From Actinomadura litoris (GTDB taxonomy: Bacteria > Actinomycetota > Actinomycetes > Streptosporangiales > Streptosporangiaceae): 64,000 nucleotides of DNA. Where the stretch lies: NCBI RefSeq assembly GCF_009733595.1, contig NZ_WOFH01000023.1:30671-94670 (forward strand), read 5' to 3'. The position numbers and the translations under genes are program-made. The notes below the pieces were generated by a model. That model did not search any database. It saw only the letters and a list, made by a program, of their open reading frames with translations, and was not told where the DNA came from. This document shows, one piece after another, positions 1 through 8,300 of the stretch. How positions within the stretch are numbered: the first letter of the stretch is position 1; each line of letters begins with the position of its first letter.

Positions 1-73
1 CCCTCCTGGGGCCCGGCGCCCCGGGGGTTGTGCGGGGGCGCCCCCCCCACGACCGTTCGCGCTCCGCCCCGCC

Positions 74-625
74 CTAGTGGCCCGTGGCGCAGGTGCTGTA
101 CCCCTCACGGATGATCATCGCCGCCATCGGGACGTAGGCCGCCGGGTCCTCGGGGACCACCGCGGCCAGCCCGTCGCAGTACCGGTTGTACATGCAGAAG
201 GCGGCGGCGATCAGGACGGCGTCGTGCAGTTCGGTGTCGGTCGCCCCGGCGGCGCGCGCGGCCTCGACCATCTCCTCGGTCACGTCGTGCCCGCTGTTGC
301 TGACCGCCCCCGCGATCGCGAGCAGCGCCTTCAGCTTCGGGGAGATCGGCGCGCTCGCGGGGTCGGCCAGCACCTTGTCCACGAGCGTCCGGCCCTCCGC
401 GTGCTGCTGCGCGCTCACCTCGCCGTGCGTGTGCAGGCAGAACCGGCAGTCGTTCAGCGCCGAGACGTGCGCGGCGATCAGCTCGCGGTCGGCGCGGCTG
501 AGCGAGTGCTCCCCGCGCAGCAGCACCTCGGCGAGCTGGCTGAGCGGTCGGCCGGTCTCGGGGCGGTACCGCATGAGGCCGGGGGTACCGGGCATGAGCT
601 CGGGGGGCATCGTGATGTGCGGCAT
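74..625 (-). CDS. AhpD-like carboxymuconolactone decarboxylase family protein
   Basis: 183-aa all-helical protein. It carries the AhpD/CMD redox signature CRFCLHTHG (CxxC followed by His, near residue 60), the motif of alkylhydroperoxidase-type enzymes that reduce peroxides through the CxxC pair. The start was chosen at the ATG at 625 because AAGGAG lies about 5 bases upstream and the conserved fold begins just after it; a much longer open frame upstream is GC-driven. It diverges from the rhodanese gene across about 170 bases that include an AT-rich stretch (around 680-710), probably holding both promoters. Family assignment is firm; substrate and redox partner are unknown. Confidence 0.85.
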   Translation of the reverse strand: MPHITMPPELMPGTPGLMRYRPETGRPLSQLAEVLLRGEHSLSRADRELIAAHVSALNDCRFCLHTHGEVSAQQHAEGRTLVDKVLADPASAPISPKLKALLAIAGAVSNSGHDVTEEMVEAARAAGATDTELHDAVLIAAAFCMYNRYCDGLAAVVPEDPAAYVPMAAMIIREGYSTCATGH

Positions 626-795
626 TGGCGTCTCCTTACGGGTGGCGTCCGCACGCTCGGACGTCCCACCAGAACACTGCTTTAGAAAACGATAGTCAAG
701 AATTACACTCGGGCGGTGGAACCCGTAGATGAACGTGTTCGGCGCGCCCGCGAGCACGTCATCCCGTCCATTTCCCGCTGAGAAAGGCACACCGG

Positions 796-1206
796 TTGAA
801 GACCATCGAGGAAGTGCTCGCCCATGCCCGCGCCCGGTTGCGCAGGCTCGGCCCGTCCGAGGCGGCCGCCGCCGTCGAGGGCGGCGCCCGGTTCGTTGAC
901 ACCCGTCCGTCGTTCCAGCGGCTGGCGGGGGGAGTGATCCCCGGCGCCGTGCTGATCGAGCGGAACCATCTCGAATGGCGGCTGGACCCGGCCAGCGCCC
1001 ATCGGATCCCCGAGGCCACCGACCACGACATCGCCTGGATCGTGGTCTGCGAGGAGGGCTACTCCTCCTCCCTCGCCGCCGCGTCACTGCAGGACCTGGG
1101 CCTGCGCAACGCCACCGACCTGGTCGGCGGCTTCCAGGCGTGGAAGGCCGCCGGCCTGCCCGTGCGCACGGGCGAAAGCGAGCTTGATCCCGCCAGGAGC
1201 CGCTGA
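796..1206 (+). CDS. single-domain rhodanese-like protein
   Basis: 136 aa with a rhodanese fold: FVDTRP near the N-terminus, the active-site loop VVCEEGYSSSLAA with the catalytic Cys, and the terminal LVGGFQAWKAAGLPV element. Such proteins transfer sulfane sulfur, or sometimes selenium, from a persulfide on the Cys. The start is TTG at 796 with AGAAAGG upstream; no ATG or GTG precedes the conserved part in frame. The loop CEEGYS differs from the classic CRxGx[RT], so the acceptor cannot be guessed. It stands alone, divergent from the AhpD-like gene and followed by about 200 bases before the enediyne cassette. Confidence 0.85.
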   Translation: MKTIEEVLAHARARLRRLGPSEAAAAVEGGARFVDTRPSFQRLAGGVIPGAVLIERNHLEWRLDPASAHRIPEATDHDIAWIVVCEEGYSSSLAAASLQDLGLRNATDLVGGFQAWKAAGLPVRTGESELDPARSR

Positions 1207-1407
1207 CCCGCCACCTCTTTCCCCGGCCGCGCGCCGCGCGCTCTCCCTTCGTGGAGTCCGCGTGGCGCGCGGTCTTTTCATATGCGCCCTCCTGTCGCAC
1301 GGGTGCCGCATACGAAGAAGTTGAAAGACCCATTGTTCTTTGGATTCCTGCACAATCGGGGCCACGACCGGAGCAAGAGATATCGCTCTACTTTTCGGCG
1401 GTGAACA
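1207..1407. other. gap upstream of the enediyne cassette
   Basis: About 200 bases without a gene. The stretch 1290-1400 is clearly less GC-rich than its surroundings. It holds TTGAAA at about 1320 followed 17 bases later by a poor -10 candidate, so a promoter for the warhead operon probably lies here, but none can be fixed. Confidence 0.3.
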
Positions 1408-2385
1408 TTGACCGGTGTCTGGCGCGCGCTGCGGAGTCGCATTCTCACGCCGAGCACCTCGGAGGTGGGTCTGGACAAGCGCGGGTTCCATGTGAAGGAT
1501 CCGGCGGCACGGGAGCTGCTGGAGACGATCGGCCGCACTTTCCTGGCGGGCTACGCGCGGGCCGCTCGGGCGCGGTCGCCGGAGGCGGTGGCGGAGGCCC
1601 TGCGCGGGGTTCCGCCGAGGTTCCGCGGTTTCGCCCACGAGGGCGCCGCGATGGGGTTCGCCGTGCTCGACGGGCTCTCGCCCCGCGGCGGGCGGCGGTT
1701 CGGGAGCTACCTGGACGGCCCCGGCGGCGACCACGTCTACATGGCGCACGTCGGGCTCGGCTGGGCGATGGCGCGGCTGCCGAGGTTCCGCTGGCCGGGG
1801 GCGGGGCTCGACCCCGTCCTGCGGTGGCTGGTGCTGGACGGCTACGGGTTCCACCAGGCCTACTTCCGCACCGGGCGCTACGTCCGCGAGCAGTACCGCC
1901 CCGACCGGTTCCCGTGGCCGCCCGGCGGGCCGGGACGGTACGCCGCCCGGGTCGTCGACCAGGGCGTCGGGCGGGCGCTGTGGTTCGTCGGCGGCGCCGA
2001 CGCGGACGTGGTCGCCGACCTGGTCGACCGGTTCCCGCCCCGCCGCCGCGCCGACCTGTTCGGCGGGGCGGGGCTGGCCGCGACCTACGCCGGCGGCGCC
2101 GGTGAGGACGAGCTGCGCAGGTTCTGGGACCGCGCCGGCGAGTTCCGGCCGCAGGTCGCGCAGGGCTGTGCGTTCGCGGCCGAGGCGCGCCGGCGCGCCG
2201 GACTGGACGTTCCGCACACCGCCGTCGCCACGCGGGTGTTCTGCGGCATGCCCCCGGACGAGGCGGCGCGGATCGCCGTCGGGGCGCGTCCGGGAGCGGA
2301 GGAGCGCCCCGCCGGCGGGGTGCCCGCCTTCGAGGTGTGGCGCCGCCGCATCGCCGAGGAGTTCGTGTCACTGGGGAGGTGCTAG
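1408..2385 (+). CDS. unbL: enediyne biosynthesis protein UnbL (DUF1702)
   Basis: 325 aa, matching the DUF1702/UnbL family that is almost exclusive to enediyne clusters (counterpart of SgcE3). The hallmark N-terminus is present: short basic region, LTPSTSEVGLDKRGFHVKD, then the FLAGYARAA helix; GYGFHQAYF and AFAAEARRRAG are also family blocks. The biochemical role is unknown; genetics in other clusters ties it to warhead assembly. The start is TTG at 1408, the only start that retains the conserved W-R-x-L beginning. The stop is 3 bases before unbV, so the two are co-translated. First gene of the operon unbL-unbV-unbU-pksE-TE-flavin reductase. Confidence 0.9.
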   Translation: MTGVWRALRSRILTPSTSEVGLDKRGFHVKDPAARELLETIGRTFLAGYARAARARSPEAVAEALRGVPPRFRGFAHEGAAMGFAVLDGLSPRGGRRFGSYLDGPGGDHVYMAHVGLGWAMARLPRFRWPGAGLDPVLRWLVLDGYGFHQAYFRTGRYVREQYRPDRFPWPPGGPGRYAARVVDQGVGRALWFVGGADADVVADLVDRFPPRRRADLFGGAGLAATYAGGAGEDELRRFWDRAGEFRPQVAQGCAFAAEARRRAGLDVPHTAVATRVFCGMPPDEAARIAVGARPGAEERPAGGVPAFEVWRRRIAEEFVSLGRC

Positions 2386-2388
2386 CGG

Positions 2389-4317
2389 ATGACCGCTGTA
2401 CGCGGCTGGGTGCCGGGGTTCGTCGTCGTGCTCGTCGTCGTGGTGATGTTCGCGGCGGTCGGGCCGCCGTCCGTGCCCGCGTCCGAACGGGACGCGATCG
2501 CCGGGCGGTACGCGTTCACGCCGATGTCGATCGAGCTGCCCGGCGGGTACCGGCAGCAGGCGATCCGGCGGGTGAACCGCGACTACGCCGACATCGACGC
2601 GTGGATCTCCTCGGTCGGCGCGGCGATCGCGATGAACGACATGGACGGCGACGGGCTGCCCAACGACCTGTGCGTCACCGACCCCCGCATCGACCAGGTC
2701 GTGGTGACGCCCGTCCCGGGCGCCCGCGCGGGACGGTACGCCGCGTTCGCGCTGAACCCCGCGCCGCTGCCGATGAACGAGGTGATGGCGCCGATGGGCT
2801 GCGTCCCCGGCGACTTCAACGAGGACGGGCGCATCGACCTGCTCGTCTACCTGTGGGGCCGGACGCCCATCGTCTACCTGGCGCGGCCCGGCGCGAAGGC
2901 GCCGGCGGCCGCCGCCTACACGCCGGTGGAGCTGGTGCCGAACGCGGGCGGCGCGCGCTACACCGGCCCGCAGTGGAACAGCACGACCGCCGCCGTCGAC
3001 GACTTCGACGGCGACGGCCACGACGACATCTACATCGGCGACTACTTCCCGGACGGCCCCGTGCTGGACGACCGGGTCGGCGGGGGCGTCGCGATGAACC
3101 GCTCCCTGTCCAACGCCTCCAACGGCGGCGACGACCACTTCTTCCGCTGGACGGGCGCCTCGCGGGGCGTCACGTACGAGGAGCAGGGCGGCGTGCTGCC
3201 CCGCGACGTCTCCCGGGGATGGGTGCTCGCGGCGGGCGCCAACGACCTCGACGGCGACCAGCTCCCCGAGCTGTACCTCGCCCAGGACCACGGCAGGGAC
3301 TCCCTCCTCTACAACAGGTCCGTCCCGGGGGCGATCCGGTTCTCGCGGGTGACGGGCGCGCGCGGCCCGATGGTCCCGAAGTCCAAGCGGATCGGGACGG
3401 ACTCCTTCAAGGGCATGGGCATCGACTTCGCCGACCTCGACCACAACGGCCTCTACGACATGTTCGTCAGCAACATCACCACGACGTTCGGCCTCCAGGA
3501 GAGCAACCTCCAGTTCATGGCGACGGCCCGCGACCAGGCCGACCTGCGCGCGCGCCTGCGGCGCGGGGACGCGCCCTGGAAGGACCGCAGCACCGGCGAG
3601 GGCACCGCGTGGGCCGGCTGGGGGTGGGACGTGAAGATGGCCGACTTCGACAACAGCGGCGATCCCGCGATCGTCCAGGCGACCGGGTTCGTGAAGGGCG
3701 AGGTCAACCGCTGGGCGCAGCTCCAGGAGCTGGCGACGGCCAACGACGGGCTGCTGGAGCACGAGCGGTGGTGGCCGCACGTCCGGGCCGGGGACGACAT
3801 CGCCGGGAACCAGCCGCTGCGCTTCTTCGCCAGGCGCGAGGGCGGCGGCTACGCCGACGTCGCGGGGCCGCTCGGGCTCGCCGTCCGCGTCCCGACGCGG
3901 GGCATCGCCACCGGCGACGCGGACGGCGACGGGCGCGTCGACATGGCCGTCGCCCGCCAGTGGGACGAGCCGGTCTACTACCGCAACGTGAGCCCGTCCG
4001 GCGGCGCCTGGCTGACGCTGGCGCTGACCCGCGACGCCGCGTCCCCGGCGACCGGCGCCCCCGGCTCGCCGGCCACCGGGGCGCAGGTCACCGCGACGGC
4101 GTCGGACGGCCGCGTCCAGCTCGCCCGGGTCGACGGCGGCAGCGGCCACTCCGGCAAGCGCAGCAGCGAGATCCACCTGGGCCTCGGCCGGGCCGCCGGG
4201 CCGGTGCGGGTGCGGCTGCGCTGGCGCGACCGGACGGGCCGGGTCCGCACGCAGGACCTCCGGCTGGCCCCCGGACGGCACGAGATCGGCCTCGGAACCC
4301 GCGCGACGGAGAGGTGA
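2389..4317 (+). CDS. unbV: enediyne biosynthesis protein UnbV (FG-GAP/ASPIC)
   Basis: 642 aa. An N-terminal hydrophobic segment (residues 8-25, VVVLVVVVMFAAV) is a signal anchor or signal peptide. It is followed by calcium-loop repeats of the FG-GAP/VCBS type, e.g. DMDGDG (about 84), DFNEDG (142), DFDGDG (205), DLDGDQ (287) and DADGDG (511), and a C-terminal ASPIC/UnbV domain from about 540. In enediyne clusters this protein (SgcE4-type) accompanies UnbL and UnbU. The beta-propeller suggests an extracytoplasmic scaffold, yet PKS chemistry is cytoplasmic, so its job is unclear. Starts 3 bases after unbL; ends next to unbU. A second FG-GAP/ASPIC gene lies at 13437-15680. Confidence 0.9.
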   Translation: MTAVRGWVPGFVVVLVVVVMFAAVGPPSVPASERDAIAGRYAFTPMSIELPGGYRQQAIRRVNRDYADIDAWISSVGAAIAMNDMDGDGLPNDLCVTDPRIDQVVVTPVPGARAGRYAAFALNPAPLPMNEVMAPMGCVPGDFNEDGRIDLLVYLWGRTPIVYLARPGAKAPAAAAYTPVELVPNAGGARYTGPQWNSTTAAVDDFDGDGHDDIYIGDYFPDGPVLDDRVGGGVAMNRSLSNASNGGDDHFFRWTGASRGVTYEEQGGVLPRDVSRGWVLAAGANDLDGDQLPELYLAQDHGRDSLLYNRSVPGAIRFSRVTGARGPMVPKSKRIGTDSFKGMGIDFADLDHNGLYDMFVSNITTTFGLQESNLQFMATARDQADLRARLRRGDAPWKDRSTGEGTAWAGWGWDVKMADFDNSGDPAIVQATGFVKGEVNRWAQLQELATANDGLLEHERWWPHVRAGDDIAGNQPLRFFARREGGGYADVAGPLGLAVRVPTRGIATGDADGDGRVDMAVARQWDEPVYYRNVSPSGGAWLTLALTRDAASPATGAPGSPATGAQVTATASDGRVQLARVDGGSGHSGKRSSEIHLGLGRAAGPVRVRLRWRDRTGRVRTQDLRLAPGRHEIGLGTRATER

Positions 4318-4322
4318 CGGAG

Positions 4323-5306
4323 ATGGCGGAGATGGCGGAGGCGGACAGGGCCGCGAGGCCGCCCCGGCACGACCCGAAGGTCGTCAAGGCGCTGCGCAAC
4401 TTCACCGTGTCGATCTCGGTGTTCAACGTCTTCGGCTACACGCTGCTCGGCTTCGAGCAGCCGTGGCTGTGGCCGTTCATCGCGCTCGCCGCCGGCTACA
4501 CGACGGAGACCGTGCTGGAGGCGCTCGCCGCCCGCCTGGAGGGCCGGCGGCCCCGCTTCCGCGGCGGCGGCCCGCGCGGCCTGCTGGAGTTCCTCTACCC
4601 CGCGACGATCACCGCGCTCGCCCTGAACATGCTGGTCTACGTCAATGATCAGGTCTGGGTGATGGTGTTCGGGGTCGTGGTCGCGGTGGGCGGGAAGTGG
4701 GTCTTCCGGGCCCCGGTGCGGGGCCGGATGCGGCACTACATGAATCCGTCCAACCTCGGGATCGCGGTGATCCTGCTGCTGTACCCGTGGGCGGCGATCG
4801 TCCCGCCCTACCAGTTCACCGAGAACATCGCGGGGCCCGCCGACTGGCTGGTCCCGGCGGGGATCCTCGCCGCGGGCACGCTGCTGAACGCCAGGCTCAC
4901 CGGGCGGATGTGGCTGGTCGGCGCGTGGCTCGCCGGGTTCGCCGTCCAGGCGGTCGTGCGCGGCCTGGTCCTGGACACCGCGATCCTCGGGGCGCTCGGC
5001 ACGATGACCGGGGTCGCGTTCGTGCTGTTCACCAACTACATGATCACCGATCCGGGGACGAGCCCGAGCAGGCCCGCCTCGCAGGCCGCCTTCGGCGCCG
5101 GGGTCGCCGCGCTCTACGGCTACCTCGCCGGCGCGGGTGTCGCCTACGGGCTGTTCTTCGCGACCGCCGGGGCCTGCCTCGTGCGCGGCGGGTTCCTGTG
5201 GTCGCTGCACATCGCCCAGCGGGCCGCCCGGGAGCGCGAGCCGGGCGCCGGGCCGCCCGCGCGGGCGACCGAGCCCCCGGACGGCAAGGAGGTCGTGCCC
5301 GCATGA
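4323..5306 (+). CDS. unbU: enediyne biosynthesis membrane protein UnbU
   Basis: 327-aa polytopic membrane protein of the UnbU family (SgcE5-type), distantly related to NqrB/RnfD. It has about eight hydrophobic helices, the motif MNPSNLGIAVILLL at about residue 140 and TNYMITDPGTSPSRP near residue 240. Function in enediyne assembly is unproven; electron transfer or membrane anchoring are the usual suggestions. The ATG at 4323 is preferred because GGAGAGG sits 8 bases upstream. An alternative GTG at 4314 would overlap the unbV stop by four bases. The stop overlaps pksE (ATGA), so the genes are translationally coupled. Confidence 0.9.
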   Translation: MAEMAEADRAARPPRHDPKVVKALRNFTVSISVFNVFGYTLLGFEQPWLWPFIALAAGYTTETVLEALAARLEGRRPRFRGGGPRGLLEFLYPATITALALNMLVYVNDQVWVMVFGVVVAVGGKWVFRAPVRGRMRHYMNPSNLGIAVILLLYPWAAIVPPYQFTENIAGPADWLVPAGILAAGTLLNARLTGRMWLVGAWLAGFAVQAVVRGLVLDTAILGALGTMTGVAFVLFTNYMITDPGTSPSRPASQAAFGAGVAALYGYLAGAGVAYGLFFATAGACLVRGGFLWSLHIAQRAAREREPGAGPPARATEPPDGKEVVPA

Positions 5307-8300
5307 GCACCCACCCGGCGGCGCCCGGCCCAAGGATCGCGATCATCGGCATGGCGTGCCGCTACCCGGACGCCGCGTCCCCGAGGGAGCTGTGGGAGAA
5401 CACGGTCGCGGGCAGGCGCGCGTTCCGCCGCATGCCCGCCGAGCGGACCCCGCCGTCCGACTACTGGGACCGCGACCCCGCGGCCCCGGACCGGTTCTAC
5501 GCGCGGACCGCCGCTGTCATCGAGGGCTACGCGTTCGACCGCGTCGGCTACAAGATCGCGGGCAGCACGTACCGGTCGACCGACCCGACCCACTGGCTGG
5601 CGCTCGACACGGCCGCCCGCGCCCTCGCGGACGCGGGCCTGCCCGGCGCGCGGGGCGTGCCGCGCGACCGCGCGTGCGTGATCGTCGGCAACACGCTCAC
5701 CGGCGAGTTCACCCGCGCGAACACGATGCGGCTGCGCTGGCCGTACGTGCGCCGCACCGTGGCCGCCGCGCTCGCGGAGCAGGGCTGGGACGGCGCGCGC
5801 GCCGCCGCGTTCCTCGACGACCTGGAGGGGCGCTACAAGAGCCCCTTCCCCGGCGTCGACGAGGACACCCTCGCCGGCGGCCTGTCCAACACCATCGCGG
5901 GCCGCGTCTGCAACTACTTCGACCTCGGCGGCGGGGGCTACACGGTGGACGGCGCCTGCTCCTCCTCGCTGCTGTCGGTGGCCACGGCGTGCCGGGCGCT
6001 GGTGGACGGCGACGCCGACCTCGCGATCGGCGGCGGCGTCGACCTGTCCCTCGACCCGTTCGAGCTGGTCGGGTTCGCCAAGACCGGCGCGCTCGCCACC
6101 GGCGAGATGCGCGTGTACGACCGGAACTCCACCGGCTTCTGGCCCGGCGAGGGCTGCGGGATGGTCGTGCTGGTGCGCGAGCGGGACGCGCTCGCGGCCG
6201 GGCACCGCGTCTACGCGACCGTCGCCGGGTGGGGCATGTCGTCCGACGGCGGCGGGGGCATCACCCGCCCGGAGGTCGCCGGATACCGGCGGGCCCTCGA
6301 CCGCGCGTACGCGCGGGCCGGGTTCGGCATCGGCACCGTGCCGCTGTTCGAGGGGCACGGCACCGGCACGCCGGTCGGCGACACCACCGAGCTGACCGCC
6401 CTGTCGGCCGCGTTGTCGGCCGCGCTGACGGCGGACGGTCCGCGCCCCGCTCCCGCCGCGATCGGCTCCGTCAAGGGGGTCATCGGGCACACCAAGGCGG
6501 CCGCGGGGGTCGCGGGCCTGATCAAGGCGGCGATGGCGCTGCACGAGCAGGTGATCCCGCCGGCGGTCGGCTGCGTCGACCCGCACCCACTCCTGGACGC
6601 CCCCGCCCCGCTGCGGGCGCCGCGCGCGGCCGAGCCCTGGCCGGACGGCGCGGACCTGCGCGCGGGCGTCACGTCCATGGGTTTCGGCGGCATCAACACC
6701 CACCTCGTCCTGGAGAGCGAGGCGCCCCGGCGAGGCGCGCTCGACGCCCGCACGCGCGCGCTGGCCTCGTCCGCCCAGGACGCGGAGCTGCTCCTGCTCG
6801 ACGGCGCCTCGGCGGACGCGCTCCGCGACCGGCTCACACGGCTGATCGACTTCGTCCCGGCGCTGTCGCGTGCGCAACTCCGCGACCTCGCCGGAACCCT
6901 GCACCGGGAGCTGCGCGACCTGCCCTACCGCGCGGCCGTCGTCGCGTCCTCGCCCGACGACGCCGAGCGGCGGCTGCGCCGGGTGCTCGCCGTCCTGGAC
7001 GCGGGGGAGGGGTCGCTGGTCGAGACCGGCGGGCACGCCTTCCTCGGGCATCCCGCCGGGCGCGCCCGCATCGGCCTGCTGTTCCCCGGCCAGGGCACGG
7101 GCGGCGCCGGACGCGGCGGAGCGCTGCGCCGCCGCCTCGCGGAGGTCGACCGGGTCTACCTCCGCGCCGCGCGGACCACCGCGACCGGGGACGGCGCCGC
7201 GACGGCGGTCGCGCAGCCGCGCGTCGTCACCGGGTCGGCCGCCGCGCTCGCCGCGCTGGAGGCGCTCGGCGTCGAGGCGTCGGTGGCGGCCGGGCACAGC
7301 CTCGGCGAGATCACCGCGCTGCGCTGGGCGGGCGCGATGGACGAGACCGCGCTGCTGGAGCTGGCCGCCGCGCGCGGCCGGATCATGACCGAGCACTCCG
7401 CCGCCGGGACCATGGCCGGGATCGCCGCGACCCCGGAGGCCGTCGCGCGGCTCGGCGCGGGCCTGCCGGTGGTGGTCGCGGGCTACAACGGCCCGTCCCA
7501 GACCGTCATCGCCGGTCCGCCGGACGCCGTCGCGGAGTTCGGCCGCCGCGCCGCGGAGGCCGGGACGCGCTGGACTCCGCTGCCCGTCTCGCACGCCTTC
7601 CACTCGCCGCAGGTCGCCCCGGCCGCGCGCGTCTTCGGCGCCTGGCTGGCCGGCCGGGACTTCGCCCCGCTCCGGCGGCGGGTCGTCTCCACCGTGACCG
7701 GCGCCGCCCTCGCGCCCGGCACCGACGTCCGCGACCTGCTGCGCCGCCAGATCACCGCGCCGGTGCTGTTCGCGCAGGCGGTCGAGCTGGCGGCGAAGGA
7801 GTGCGACCTGCTCGTCGAGGCGGGCCCGGGACGAGTGCTCACCGGGCTCGCCGCCGCCGTCACCGACGTGCCCGTCCTCGCCCTCGACCCCGACGACGAG
7901 GGGCTGGGCGGGCTGCTCCAGGTGGCGGGCGCCGCGTTCGTGCTCGGCGCACCCGTCCGGCATGGGGCGCTGTTCGCCGGGCGGCCCGCCAAGCCCCTGG
8001 AGATCGGCGCGGCGCAGCGGTTCCTCTCCAACCCGTGCGAGACCGGCGCGCCGCCACCGGCCCCGCCCGACCAGCCCGACCCGCCCGAGCGCGTCGCCGT
8101 CGAACCGCCGGACGTCCCGGAGGAGCCCGCGACCGAACCGAGCATCGAGCTGCTGCGGCGCCTGGCCGCCGAGCGCGCCGAACTGCCGGTCTCCATGGTC
8201 GCCGACGGCACCCGGCTGCTCGACGGCCTCCACCTCAGCTCGATCACGGTCGGCCAGATCGTCGCCCAGGTCGCGCGGCGGCTCGGGCATCCGGCGATGC

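Noticed and set aside
74..1333. 419-aa reading of the AhpD frame
   Set aside because: The N-terminal 236 residues are Arg/Pro/Gly-rich low-complexity translation of the opposite strand; a ribosome site and the conserved domain place the start at 625.
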